This document shows positions 1-11,683 of a stretch of 28,040 nucleotides of DNA, piece by piece. How positions within the stretch are numbered: position 1 is the stretch's first letter; every line of letters begins with the position of its first letter. The notes below the pieces were generated by a model. It made no database searches, had not been told where the DNA came from, and saw nothing but the letters and a program-made list of their open reading frames with translations. This stretch comes from Setaria digitata (Eukaryota > Nematoda > Chromadorea > Rhabditida > Setariidae). The translations under genes and the position numbers were made by a program. The stretch covers positions 1 through 28,040 of the forward strand of contig RCAB01000667.1 of assembly GCA_003640385.1 (NCBI GenBank). Reading direction: 5' to 3'.

Positions 1-97
1 TGTGTGTGTATGTGTGTGTGTGTATGTGTGTGTGTGTATGTGTGTATGTGTGTATGTGTGTGTGTGTATGTGTGTATGTGTGTGTGTGTGTGTGTGA
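1..97. repeat. TG dinucleotide microsatellite
   Basis: Nearly pure TG/GT alternation interrupted at intervals by TATG units, running from the window edge to about base 97. The apparent Cys-Val-rich reading frame across it is an artefact of the repeat. The true length is unknown because it starts at the edge. Confidence 0.95.
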
Positions 98-1024
98 TAT
101 CGGCAATTAGAGAATCGATGAGTTGTCATTGTGTGCGGGCAAAATTCCAATTAAAAATTTTATTTTATACATGTGTCTGCCTGTGTCTCTGTCTGTATGT
201 TTCATCGTTTTTTTTCCTTTTTTTTCCCCTCTCGCTAATTAGACGAAGACATTTTCAAGAAAGGAAATATTTATAGGGCTGAAAGTATCTGAAGTAAACA
301 ATTTATTTATACCAAAAATAGTTTTAACAACCGGTTGCTCATTTTCAGCATTTTCATTTTGCCGTTTTAAACGGCCTCACTCGTTTCGTTATAAAATATT
401 TGTCATTGTTTGTTCTTATCATTATCATTTTATCAATTATCATCATTTCATTACCATTTCCTGTTTATCTTTTTTTCTTTTTCTTTTACTATAATTGAGT
501 TTAGTATGATAAACCAATTTTTTGTCTTCTTGTTGATAATGAGGCTAATTTCTCTTCACTTTTCATTAATTATTAATAATTTAGGACATCATAATTTCCT
601 CTTTTTATTGAAATTCAAAAACTACATCTTATCATTTTATCACTAAAAGAAGAAAGAGAGAGAGTGAGCAAGACAGAGAGGAAGAGAGAGGGAGGGAGTG
701 AGAGAAGGCAGAAATGAGAGTGAATGGCGAAAATAACTGACGTGGCAGTCAGATCTTATAATTCTTCGTAAATATCTATGAAAATAAATGAAATTATCAG
801 TTCAGTTCATCATTTCTCATCGTCAATGCGAATGCTATACCCATCTCTCCCTCTCTCTCTCTTTCCACATCTCCTTCCCTTTCTTTTTCTTTGTCTCTCC
901 CTGTCTCTTAAGTGTTTCCTTTTTTCTTGCTTTAGAAAAAATAAAATAAAATTATTGCTCTTTCTGATAGTTGAGTTGCTATTTTTATTTTCTCTATTAA
1001 CTAATTTTTATTGGAAATTTTCAG
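98..1024. other. Intergenic region upstream of SMIM14, with GA and CT tracts
   Basis: No convincing gene. It holds T-rich low-complexity DNA, a purine-rich GA tract at about 646-722 and a pyrimidine-rich CT tract at about 843-905. A splice-acceptor-like sequence (attttcag) ends at 1024, 51 bases before the SMIM14 start codon. It may be a spliced-leader addition site or the end of a 5' UTR intron. The short ORFs here are Phe/Leu/Ser low-complexity translations and are not supported. Confidence 0.6.
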
Positions 1025-1075
1025 CAATCAATTCAATTAACGACTCATCAAGTGATCAATATTGATCAGTAGAAA

Positions 1076-2064
1076 ATGGGTGATGATCCGTGTGAATGTT
1101 TATTCAATCATGAGACTGCTATGAGACGTTTACTTTCATTGGTAAAATCCTATTTGTTTTCTTTCTATTTAATTACTATCTTTCCTACTGATTTTTTTGA
1201 CTTAATTATACTAAACTAATTACATAAATAGAAATATTTAACAATTAGCAAAGCTAGATGTGTTTTTCTTTTTTTTTTTTCTTCATTTGTCGGTAATGAT
1301 TTGAATGATCCATGTATATGATGTCATAAAATAAGCTGTATGATGACGATGAAGTTATCTTGAGTTGTTAGTTGATAGTGATATCTATTGATAAGAAAAG
1401 AGATATTTAACAATGTCAGGCTAAAATACAAAATGTGTTTTTTTTTTTTCTAATCTTATTAGTAATTTAGATGTCATTATGTTATTTCAGTTACGGGATT
1501 CACAAGGCTATTGCACGGATTCTGAATGTGTTCAAGATTTGCCGGGTCCGCAAGGTGCAGGTTTTGGTGCCAATAATTTAATGATGATTGTGATTTTGTG
1601 GGCTGTACTTGCAGTTGCGATGTTTTTCTTACGTCCTAATTCAATGCGTTCAAGACCAGATCCGTTGGGGAAACCGGGGCCTCGTTCAGTAAGTGTAATG
1701 AATTATGGTAGTTTTCATAGAGATGAGGCTTTTTGAGCACTTCCAGTTCGATCTAGATTTTTCTCCAAATTTTTCAATTAACAATTAATTTAAATGATTT
1801 TTTCAGTTTTTATTAACATTCGAGGGTTTTGAGTTAGGATTTTTACAGTCTTTCTGGTTTTTTTTTTTCAGGTATCTTGTTACTTCCACTTAATCTTTGT
1901 TATTTATAGTGGAATAAGGAAATTCCACTTCTACTTATAATCCCGAAATATTTTTATTTAGGTTCATACAATTCTACTATTATTGCTGTTCCTTTATCTT
2001 AGATTTGATTTGTTCTCTGCAGGGTGGTGATGCTCCGGAACCGCCAGCACCTAGTGTGCATTAA
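1076..2064 (+). CDS. SMIM14: SMIM14 homologue, small integral membrane protein (3 exons, 101 aa)
   Basis: Exons are 1076-1141, 1491-1688 and 2023-2064, all joined in phase 0 at GT-AG introns, giving 101 residues; vertebrate SMIM14 is about 99. Exon 1 reads MGDDPCECLFNHETAMRRLL, matching the conserved Cys-x-Cys and His-Glu-x-Ala-Met-Arg-Arg start of the family. Exon 2 carries RDSQGYCTDSECVQDLPGP, again a family hallmark, and then one hydrophobic segment (NNLMMIVILWAVLAVAMFFL, about residues 52-71) followed by Arg-Pro. Exon 3 encodes a short Pro-rich tail, GGDAPEPPAPSVH. The family consists of single-pass ER membrane proteins of poorly known function. The gene converges on the SMARCAD1 homologue downstream. 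If intron 2 were retained, the frame would continue 16 residues to a stop at 1734-1736, giving a different C-terminus; the similarity of exon 3 to the family argues that splicing is the main form. Confidence 0.93.
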
Positions 2065-4160
2065 TATGTTCCACCGTCAGTTCAGCCATTGAAGTTCAAC
2101 ATCGAAAGAGCAACAGTAATTTATCCACAGATGTTTCTCCTCACTTTTTTCTGAACTGTTTCACGAGCAAATGGTATATACATAATGGAAGGGTGTAATT
2201 ATATCACTGAATAAGTGCAACTATTTTGTTAGCACAGTTTGTAAATATCAATTTTTGATTCCATTTCCTGGTTTTATGATTAGCCAGAAACTGCTTGATC
2301 ACTGTGATTTTCGAAACATAGGTTGTGGAACTGAATTGTGGCGGTGGTTCTTCTGTATCCATTTGTAAGTAAAATTCTGAGATTCTCTTCATGGGCATTT
2401 TTAACTCTATTTTTATTCCAAAAAAATAGGTTGAAGCAGACCAGTACGGATTTCCAAATTGTATATCCATGAATTAAGGAAATGTTTTGCTATGTTTTAT
2501 ATGCTATCGTGTGGTGATGGTACTTTAATTTCTGGAAACTATCGAACGCTAAGAGTGGTGAGTTTTCCGACGATAAAAACAATCGGACTGTCTCCTCATT
2601 TTGTTTAGACAAGATTATGTTTTTATCCAAGTTGCCCTTCTGTTGCAGCTGTGGATTTTCTTCTCGTTGATAAAATCGAAAGTAACAAATTCAGCCCAGT
2701 TTTGCTATCATCCAAAAGAATTTTGTATTTCAGAAAGCGTATAGAGCATCTGTTTGGCTAGCTTGCTTGCTGCCTGTTATTTTTTTTTCCTTTCCATCCA
2801 TTCCCATATATCCTGCTTTATCTTTTCGGAAAACTTTTAAATAGGTCTTACCACTCGCAAAATGTATTTATACATCGTTAGCTGATTCTTTTCTGTTCCG
2901 AAAAAAATTATTTTCGGAACACCATCCATCTTTAAATAATGAACTTCACATATGCTTTGATTTCTATCATATTTCATTTGTTCTAAACCTAATCGGAAAT
3001 CGTTGACACCATAGGGAAGTTGTAACGTTTCTTGGCAACAAACTCCTCATACTTATCATCAAGTGAAAAATCGAAATTTCCTGTATATGTAATGAAAAAA
3101 AAGAAAGGTTGGTCCGAGAGGCGTGTTTTGTTTTATCAGTGTTCTCTTATTCTAGCAAATGACACTTATGGGAAAAGCACAGTATATCCTTTATCAATAA
3201 GCGAGAACAAATACATGAAAATATACCCGTCTCAGTAAAATAAAAAAGCCAGGTAGTATGTGCAGTGTGCTAATTTTCAATTAGTAACGTATAATTACAT
3301 AATCAAACAGCAGAATGGCAAAGCCTGCAATAAGCTATTCGTCTGAATATCGCGCTTAGCGTATGGTCTATTCCAATGAACTATTGGAGGGTCTTTACGG
3401 CAATTCAAGATTGCAGATTAGCTGGAACTTTAAGAAAAAAAGAAAATACTATCTTTTTCAAACACTTAACGAGGACATCGGAAAGTTTATACTGAATAGA
3501 ACTTGCTTTCGAAAAGTTATTAACGACTAACATCATGATAAAGTAAAACTGATTTGTGAATATCAGGAGCAGAGCTTAGCATCATGCTAAGATTAATTGC
3601 AGCACTAAGTGGGGATTCATCTCATCTATAATGGAGGAAGCAGTTGTAAACAAAAATTGATCGCAACAGGTTCTTGGAAAAAATAACATGAACCTTCCCA
3701 GGATAAATGATAGGTCTGCAGAGGTTACTCGTCTGGTTTTTCGTCCTTTTGAAGGATTTAGATATCAACATTTTCATAACAGTAGAAGCAGATAAAGAAG
3801 AATTTGGGCATGAGAAAATCAGAAAATGTGGAGGGAAGGGGACACCAAATGATGACGGCGTATCTTCCAAAGCAAAATTTACACTTTTTTTTTCCTTGTC
3901 AATTTGCTACTTCATACGCATTTTTATCGATTTTTGCAGAAACAATAGTGGAGGAAAATGCCTTTTTCCGACTTATAGCAGAAATAGCACAGTACAAATA
4001 AGTTTTAAACATTTGCGACTAAAGCAATATTTCAAATCAAAAATTATGCAAACATAATCTAGTGAGAGCTGGAAATCATACAAATAGTAAAGTCAGGTGA
4101 ACAATCTACTGATGTGTCTCTTGAGTGAGTGACTTTAGTTGGGAGTCTGTGCATTAGAAG
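2065..4160. other. Convergent intergenic region between SMIM14 and SMARCAD1
   Basis: This contains the 3' UTRs of the two convergent genes and roughly 1.5 kb in which no gene could be recognised. Three medium ORFs exist: plus 3032-3238, plus 3707-4057 and minus 3622-3870. None resembles a known family, and none has paired splice sites that extend it. The 116-codon frame at 3707-4057 is the longest and is discussed under findings. Confidence 0.55.
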
Positions 4161-7100
4161 TTATAAAGCAAGCGCCTTTTTCAGAAGCTTTTCAACAATC
4201 AAATTTTCCATCTCGCTGTCTAAAATTAAAAAAGAAAAAAATTAGAAGGCTCCAGAAACTCTAAATCACAAATATAAATTAGCCACACAGAGAGAAGTGT
4301 TTCTCACAACTGGCTGTCTAGTGAAATATTAAGGCAATTAAACGTCACGAATATACAGTTACAAAAAAAAAAGTCCGAAAAGGAAAAGCAGTTCCAACGG
4401 TGGAGTCTACTGCTGTCAAGGTTACAAGTGGTTTAAATCTATTTTCAGTTAACAAACGCATTTAAAATAATAAAAACCCACTTTCTGCTGCACTAGCACC
4501 AGTCACCTCCTTTTCGAGTTCAAGCTTCTTTTGAGCTAAAGCTAACATTTCCTCTTCAACTGTGTCGGCGGATATTAAACGCACAACAAATACATCTCTG
4601 CAAAGAAATCGTTGCAAACTTCAAGAACTCGTTTTATTGGATAATATATCCACAGTCTCACTAATACAATTAGAATATGATAGAGTATACTTTCAGTATT
4701 TTCATGTTTCTAAATTTGTATTAGATATTAGATTTTTTGTTAGATTTCAAAAACATTTTAGCATCTATTAACAAATAATCTTAGATCCAAAGAGGGACCT
4801 TGACAGATAACATACTTCGTTTGACCCATACGATGACATCTGCCTTCTGCTTGCTTATCATTATATGGATTAAAATCAATATCGTGGAGTATTATATGAT
4901 TAGCTGCAGTCAAATTGATACCCAAACCACCAGCCTTGGTCGACAAAAGAAAGACAAACAAATCGGGAGATGAGTTGTATTCATTGATCAATTCTTGCCT
5001 AAAAACCTGATAAAAACTGAGTAAGGACAAAATGAAATTGAAAATAGCATGAACAAAGTTCAAGTACACCTCTCCATCACCGGAGTTGAGCCATCCAAAC
5101 GACAATATCGATAATCATGCAATCTGAGGTATACCTCAAGAATATCCATTATTGACGTAAATTGGCTGAATATTAACACTTTGTCTCCCTGAAATTGGAC
5201 AAAAAAGTGTTTTTTTTTAAGCTTCTGATTGAAAACATGTCATTTAACGAAAGACTTTTATTCTTCATTTCTACCTTTTCTTTGATTGAAGGTAAGATCT
5301 TATCCAATTCTTTAAATTTCCCAGACTCAAGTGCCACCTCTTCATTGAGAATAAATTTCTGCGTTGAAGTAAATTTCGCACACAATTGACTAATTGCAAA
5401 ATCTGACAAAAAAGCAAGATCTTCCGCAACATGATCTGATTTCTTTTTGCGATATTCATTTTCCTGAAAATATAGTGAATGCTAGCATAACAAAATCCAG
5501 CAATAACAGATGCTATCCGCTTGCAAAACTCGCAGGAATCAGAATATTAATATTGTGACACAGAAATCGAAGCAAAAATTACATTACAATAATAGCTCTG
5601 TTTTATACTAATCATGCTATGCTGCAGATAGTTCCCAAACAAAATCTTTGAATTTAAAACAAAGCAGTTGTCAGTTTCCGACAACAAGTACACAATTTTG
5701 AATCCTTCAGTTACTGCCATTAGTTATGACATTATACACTGCAAAATACCACCAGAAATTACATAAAAATTCTGCAGGATATGTAAACAAAATCTGAAGA
5801 AGAGAAGAGAAACCTCTGAGCATAGAACTTTAGCAATCTGAATCACTTTATCATCATCGTATAATCGCCTGTACAGCAAAGGATGATTGGCCACTTGTCG
5901 TAATTGCATTAATGGACTTGAACTGTATTTTTCACCATTTGATTCTAATTCACGGAATTCCCGTATTAAATCAACATAAATTTCTTTCTGTTCCGTAATC
6001 ATTGGACACTTGATCACACGGTCACTTTTCTTCGGCAAATAACTCAGCACCTAGAAAACAAAACATGGAATCAAGAATTAAATGTCTCGTCTGTCAAGCT
6101 TAACTCGCACTTTTTCTGCAACAAACCACCCGCTTATCAAAACATTTCGGTTACTCTCTTCATTTCCTATAAACAATGCTCTTGTTATCAATCAGTTAAA
6201 CGAATTAAAAATTATTTCCCAATACCTTCTACCATATGTTTTCCTCCTTACATTTTGTTTCAAACTTCTATCAGCAATTTTGCAAATTCACAGTAAATAA
6301 ATTTTCAAATAAAAACATACATCAGCTTTTAATCGTCGCAAAATGTACGGCCGCAAAATTGCTTTGGCTTGTTCAATTTTATCGTTCTCATACAGTGCAC
6401 CATTTTTGGCTTCCAGTGCTGGTATTTTCTTCAAAATAAAAATTTTTTCAATAAGATTTAAAATTCTTTCACTAAAATACTACTGCGACACATAATTTCT
6501 CTTGAAAGTTTAACAAGAAGTAAGAAAACTAGTTGGGTTTTAAATTACGACGATATATTTGCAACTTTGCATCCCGAATTTAAGAGTATAGCTGAATAAT
6601 ATAAGCTTAAATCTGGACTTAAGAAAATCAACCGACCTGCTGGAACTGTTGTAAAAGTTGTCCAATATCATCACAGTATTTTGTAAACAATTTCGTCATT
6701 GTGAAGTACATTAGTGAAATCAGCTCAACAAGATTGTTTTGAAGAGGTGTACCGGTAATTAAAATTTTTCTCTCACCCTAAATTCATTTGTGACATATCT
6801 TTTAAACAAACGTAAATCTAAAATACTTATACCTACTTATACTTTCTTTACTGGGATAGATAGTACAACAGGTCACAAGAAAAATTTTAATAAAATTTTG
6901 AATTTTTAACAGATCCTATTTAATCCATAATTGAAAATAATTTAATAATTGAAAATGCCAAGCTCTGATTGTTCTAAATTGGAAAAGTTGAAAAAAAAAA
7001 AAATTTGCCCCTTCTGAGTAATCATTCGTTCCATAATAACCATAAAGAAATATTAATCATCCTATAGCATTACAAAACATCCTGAGGACTAATAAAATCA

Positions 7101-10100
7101 AACATACATGAATTTTCATAAGATTTCTATAGCGATCAGTACTACAATTTTTCAACAGATGGCCCTCATCATAAATAACATAATTTATCCGAAAACGTTT
7201 GAAAAATTTTCTATCTTCTGTTTTGGACCCAACCATATTGTAGGTCGTCAGTAAAACATCTACCTGTAAAAATGTTAAATACGTAATATCACTCCAAATT
7301 ATTTCTGATTATTAAGATCATCTCTGTTCGAAAATGATAAGTTTGATAAGCTACATAATTAGGCATTAGACTCAAACGAATACAGAAGAAACAAATCTTG
7401 ATTAACTTCCTTACTGTGTTAAGAAGTCTTTAAAAGAGAAAAAAATCATGATTTCTGGATCTTATATTCGGTGAAATGAAAAAGAATAAGAGAAGAGAGG
7501 GCAAAAAGAATGACAAGTAATAGCGAATGATAAAAGTGAACCTAATACAACACCACGAACATACATTTTTATCGGTTGCCATATGCCTTAACTGCCTCCG
7601 GTCAGCAATGCTACCATAGTAAGTAACAATGTTGACTTTAGGAGACCATTTTGAAAATTCACTCAGCCAATTTTCAATTGTGGAAGATGGTACCACAATC
7701 AAGTGCGGACCTTTGATCTGTTCGCTCTTCAAATAAGTTATAAAAGCTATCATTTGGACTGTTTTTCCGAGACCCTGCAAGAAGAATGACATCTTCTGTA
7801 GCTGACGTAGTTAATGACATCATTACAAGATTACATAATTCATTTCATTACGTTTGTCAGTCAAGTCCTATTTCATATCGAATATGATCGAGCACGGAAA
7901 TGTCATTTATCAAAATATCATGTTTTAAATTACGTCAAATTATCAACAACCCGTTATATCATATTTTTACTGAAGGTACTGCATCTGGTTTTCTGAATCT
8001 GTACTGAAATTTCTCTTTACAGGCAGTTTTCTACTTTTATTAATCTGAATCCTTCAAACTTCTGAAAACCATAAAAGGTAATAACTTTTCATCCTTCAGT
8101 TGTCCTAATCTCCTGCTCCCTTACTCGTCCTCTTAAACTGTTATAATAGTTACCATTTCATCAGCTAAAATGGCATTCAGTTTCAGCTTATGCATCATCA
8201 TGAGCCAATTTAGACCAATCTGCTGATAGGGATGAAGTTCGCACCTGAAAATGGACAGTGATATGGAAAAATGTTCTCTTAAATTAGAAAAGATCAGGAA
8301 CTCATAAAACGCACTCATCACTTAGCAATTTCGGCTTCATTTGCAACTGTTTGGATTTAATCGATTCTAAGGCAGAATAAATTTCTTCCGAATGTCGGCG
8401 ACAATCATCCAAAATATTTTCCAGTACACTTCGGTTTTCCAGAAAGTCTAAATATTGTTCTGCAGCTGAAGATCCACGGGGACATTGCAAAAGACTGCTT
8501 TCCTAGAATTTACTGCCATGCTTAGAGTTTCTTTCAATAGAATTTGCGGTATCAAATGCTTAAGCTTTTTAAAAATCATATCGATCTTCCACTTTAAAAT
8601 AATGCAAATATTGTAACATAACAGCACATTAAAAATCTAAAAGGATAGAAAAATAAAAAAGATATTACAAAACACCTACCAGATCCTCGTAATCTCGAAA
8701 GGGTCGATGACCGATTATAAAATCAGCTACTTTATCGGTAATGCGTGGAGCACCCATCAATGTGTTCCGATTAGCTTCATTAAAAAAAGTCACACAACAA
8801 TTTTTCAGCACCATCGAAGAGGAAGTGCTTCGATGACTTCGTCGTTCCACAACCTGAATACTTCAGAAAGAAAATTAGCCAATTCTCTCGTGATATATCT
8901 ATCTCAACATAAATTTTCAAAGTTAAATAAGACCACAAGGTTCATGCCATTTTTTATTGGCTGAAATACTGTTCGATACAGCACTTTATTCTCAAATGCT
9001 TCTTACTCTTCCTTTCAGCGTATTAATCATTTACTTATTACAGATTTCAAAATATGATTTTATGATACAGCACACCAACCTGACCATTTTCACTATTACT
9101 ATCGCTTCCGCCTATTCTTGCTGAACTATCTGAATCGTAATGTTCGTCACTTTCGCTTTCCTCACTACTTGAATTTGCATATTTCCTGCGTTTCTTAGCT
9201 TTCTTCACCATCATTTTTAAACTTATCGGAACCTTAAAAAGTTACAAAAATAGATTTAGATCCTTATCCAGTGATAGCTGAATGATTTTTAAACAAAAAA
9301 ATTCGCATCAAAAATCCGCCACAACCATCCAGTGCTTGCGCACAGGGTTAAATCGATATCTTGGATACCAACTCTCTTATTATCAACTGCATACATTACG
9401 ACCGACATTGAATTCAATTCTGCCGAAATTTCAGTACGTCATCTGCATTTGTCTTCTCAAATTCTGCGAAACAGTTTTAGTCTTAGTTAAAAAAAAAAAG
9501 AAAAAAAATTACTCGCTCATCGCCACTTTCTGACTTCTCATCGCTGGATGAAGAAATAACTGCTCTCTTCCTTCCAACTCTCCTAGCATTCCTTTGGGTA
9601 GCAATATCCATATCATTCTGTTTTACAGAACCATTTAGTCGAGGTTTACATAACCACTTAGCCGGCTGTTTTCCATCAGTTTTTTGATCACTTGACTCAC
9701 TGTCGGATAACGTTTTCAATCTTGAAGATTGAAAAGATTAAAGTAAAATCTGAATTACTCACGTTTTAATGTTTCCAAAATATTCTCATGCTCATGAATC
9801 TTTCCGAAACGCAACTGCGTTGGAAAACAAAAGGCCAACAGCAACAAAACTGCTTCTTAACTTGATGCACATTTCCTCAGAAATCTACAAATCACTACTA
9901 GTAACTTTGACGACAAAATAAACTTGAACTGCAATGATTAGATCTTTCTATCTGACCCATGGTTGATCATACTTGATTATATAGACTGCTCTATAACAAA
10001 TATTCCCCAAAAAAATCACATATAAATATATTCATGCCGGTTTCCTAACTGATCCACTACTTCGACAAACTATCAATCAAAACATACCTTTCCTCAAAAG

Positions 10101-10554
10101 TTAGGTCTTTATCCATAATATCTGGTATAGCCTGAATGCTCCCCGATGATACTTTGGTACTTCTTAAAATTTTTTTATCCTCAGCCACTTCTACGCTTGA
10201 ATCCTCTTTCCCCCAGCTTGTAGTAGTACCCAGTGTTTCCGACTTCCTCAAATCTTCATCATTTGTTTCATTTCCATGTAAGTCTTCCTCCTCTGATGAC
10301 GACATTAAACGCCGACCACGATGAAGTGACCGTGTTTTTTTCATTTCTAAAAATTTTCAACAGCCACTATGCTTACATAACACTTTATAATCCTGTCTCC
10401 CCAACTATCGAAACCTTTTTTTAAAAATCTCTTTAGCTTCAACTTCTACAAAACTATCATTCCTGGAATTCAATAAAAGTACACCTTTTGATCCATGCTG
10501 AAATTGTGTTCGGTTATCCTTCCTGCCACTCCTTGAAGCAAGCAAATTCACCAT
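4161..10554 (-). CDS. SMARCAD1: SMARCAD1-type SNF2 chromatin-remodelling ATPase (17 exons, 886 aa)
   Basis: Exons from 5' to 3' on the minus strand: 10485-10554, 10088-10346, 9513-9720, 9080-9232, 8680-8853, 8315-8502, 8154-8244, 7565-7774, 7108-7263, 6637-6777, 6321-6428, 5814-6050, 5275-5463, 5070-5188, 4816-4998, 4482-4597, 4161-4219. They total 2661 nt and stay in frame throughout. The N-terminal third is Ser/Glu/Lys-rich ([19 protein letters not shown]). A DNA-binding-like segment ([16 protein letters not shown]) follows, as in SMARCAD1. The SNF2 ATPase begins at [11 protein letters not shown]. Motif I GLGKT is split from ADEM by an intron (8154/7774). Motif II is DEGH, the form used by this subfamily, and motif III is TGTPLQNN. 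The C-lobe has [13 protein letters not shown], then [10 protein letters not shown] and RCHRMGQTK. Human SMARCAD1 has 1026 residues. The family slides and evicts nucleosomes in heterochromatin maintenance after replication and in DNA end resection. I see no clear CUE domain. The ATG at 10554 lies directly after a splice acceptor (gatttgtag), so this start may be spliced-leader joined, or an upstream exon may be used. Confidence 0.95.
9771..9822 (-). other. Splice-bounded 52-bp segment in SMARCAD1 intron (possible poison exon)
   Basis: On the minus strand a good acceptor (ttttccaacgcag) and a strong donor (gtgagt) bracket 52 bases lying 50 bases upstream of the next coding exon. Read in phase 0 it gives [17 protein letters not shown], but the flanking exons join in phase 2. 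Inclusion would then give a stop codon inside the segment (TAA near its 3' end). So it is either a regulated stop-introducing exon or a chance pair of sites. Confidence 0.3.
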
Positions 10555-11121
10555 CTACAAATCAAAGTGTCAACTTCTCGATCAGTCAGTCATATGTTGT
10601 AGCTACCATTTCATAAGGTTTTGTATGCTTGCAAAAAATTTCTGTTTTCAACATTTAAACTATTCATAACATGATCAGATTTCCGTCTTTCAAGGTAGAA
10701 TCAACATTATAGAGATTCTAGAGAAGAATCCATTCCTTGCGAAAGAAGGCGAGAAAAATCATATCTGTGATAGTCTTGAATACAAAGGTCATTCAAATTA
10801 TCGATCCCATAACCTTCCTTTGTGATACTGCACATACCGACGTAAACAAATACAAATACATTTGATCACAAGAGGTTTTAGTGTTATCCCTGAATGTTAG
10901 GCTCATTTTGTTCAAGCTCACAAACTTGAAGAAAACAAAATTCATTTCCACAAGATATAATTTTAAGGGTTTCAGTGTCTGAAGCAATATTTTTAATTCT
11001 GATATCCACGTCATAAGAAAATTAGACAGAAAGCCAGGTAAATTAGACAAATATTTGAATGAAAAAAATTAGGCAGATTTTCTTCTTCCTGCAAAGCAGC
11101 TTAGTAATTTTCTAAAATCTT

Positions 11122-11292
11122 CAGTGGAAATTTGAAAAAAGAGACCCTAAGTCAACAAGATTAAAGTCAAACAAAAATTTCTTTTAAAGTTTTCTTCCTT
11201 TCTAATCNCCAGTGGAAATTTGAAAAAAGAGACCCTAAAACAAGATTAAAGTCAAACAAAAATTTCTTTTAAAGTTTTCTTCCTTTCTAATC
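11122..11292. repeat. Direct duplication of about 86 bp around a single N (11208)
   Basis: Copy 1 is 11122-11207 and copy 2 is 11210-11292. They are nearly identical, starting cagtggaaatttgaaaaaag and ending tcctttctaatc; copy 2 lacks three bases (gtc). A single undetermined base separates the copies. It lies in the long intron between the two possible SMARCAD1 start exons. The layout suggests an unmerged assembly overlap rather than a biological repeat. Confidence 0.9.
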
Positions 11293-11560
11293 AGCAGATG
11301 CAAAATTTGAAAAAAAAAATCCCTCCACTTTGCTGAACTTAATTAATAGGATTAATGCTTAGTTAATCTCTTAATTAATAGAATCCTGCGATCCTCGCAA
11401 CAAAACAGAGTATTGAGTAAGAAATGATAGATGTTCAATGAAAATTGCCAAGCTGAATTAAAACTTTATTTATCATTCTCACTACCATCACTATACAGTT
11501 CGGAATAATTCTGGCGAAAATTTAAATTTTAAAATTTTTTAAAAGGGCAAAAGAAGCGAC

Positions 11561-11683
11561 CTGTGCAACAGATTGCTTTTTAAAAGCTAGCCCGCGAATG
11601 ACATCTTTTACCGATTCATTGGGTCGATGGGCTACACGACGTCTTTCCCCGGTGATAGCACCAAATGACCCCGCCGCACTCAT
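11561..11683 (-). CDS. SMARCAD1: Probable upstream first coding exon of the SMARCAD1 homologue
   Basis: A minus-strand ATG at 11683 opens 41 codons, beginning MSAAGSFGAITGERRRVAHR and ending SVAQ, followed by a donor (CAG then gtcgct). It ends in phase 0. The acceptor that precedes the ATG at 10554 also takes phase 0, so joining the two across a 1,006-base intron gives an uninterrupted 927-residue protein. The exon is richer in GC and CpG than its surroundings, as expected near a promoter. Alternatively it could be the first exon of another transcript. I know of no conserved domain in it, so the assignment rests on phase, strand and position. Confidence 0.5.

Noticed and set aside
4..276. 90-codon Cys/Val-rich ORF at the left edge
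   Set aside because: It is the direct translation of the TG microsatellite followed by T-rich DNA.
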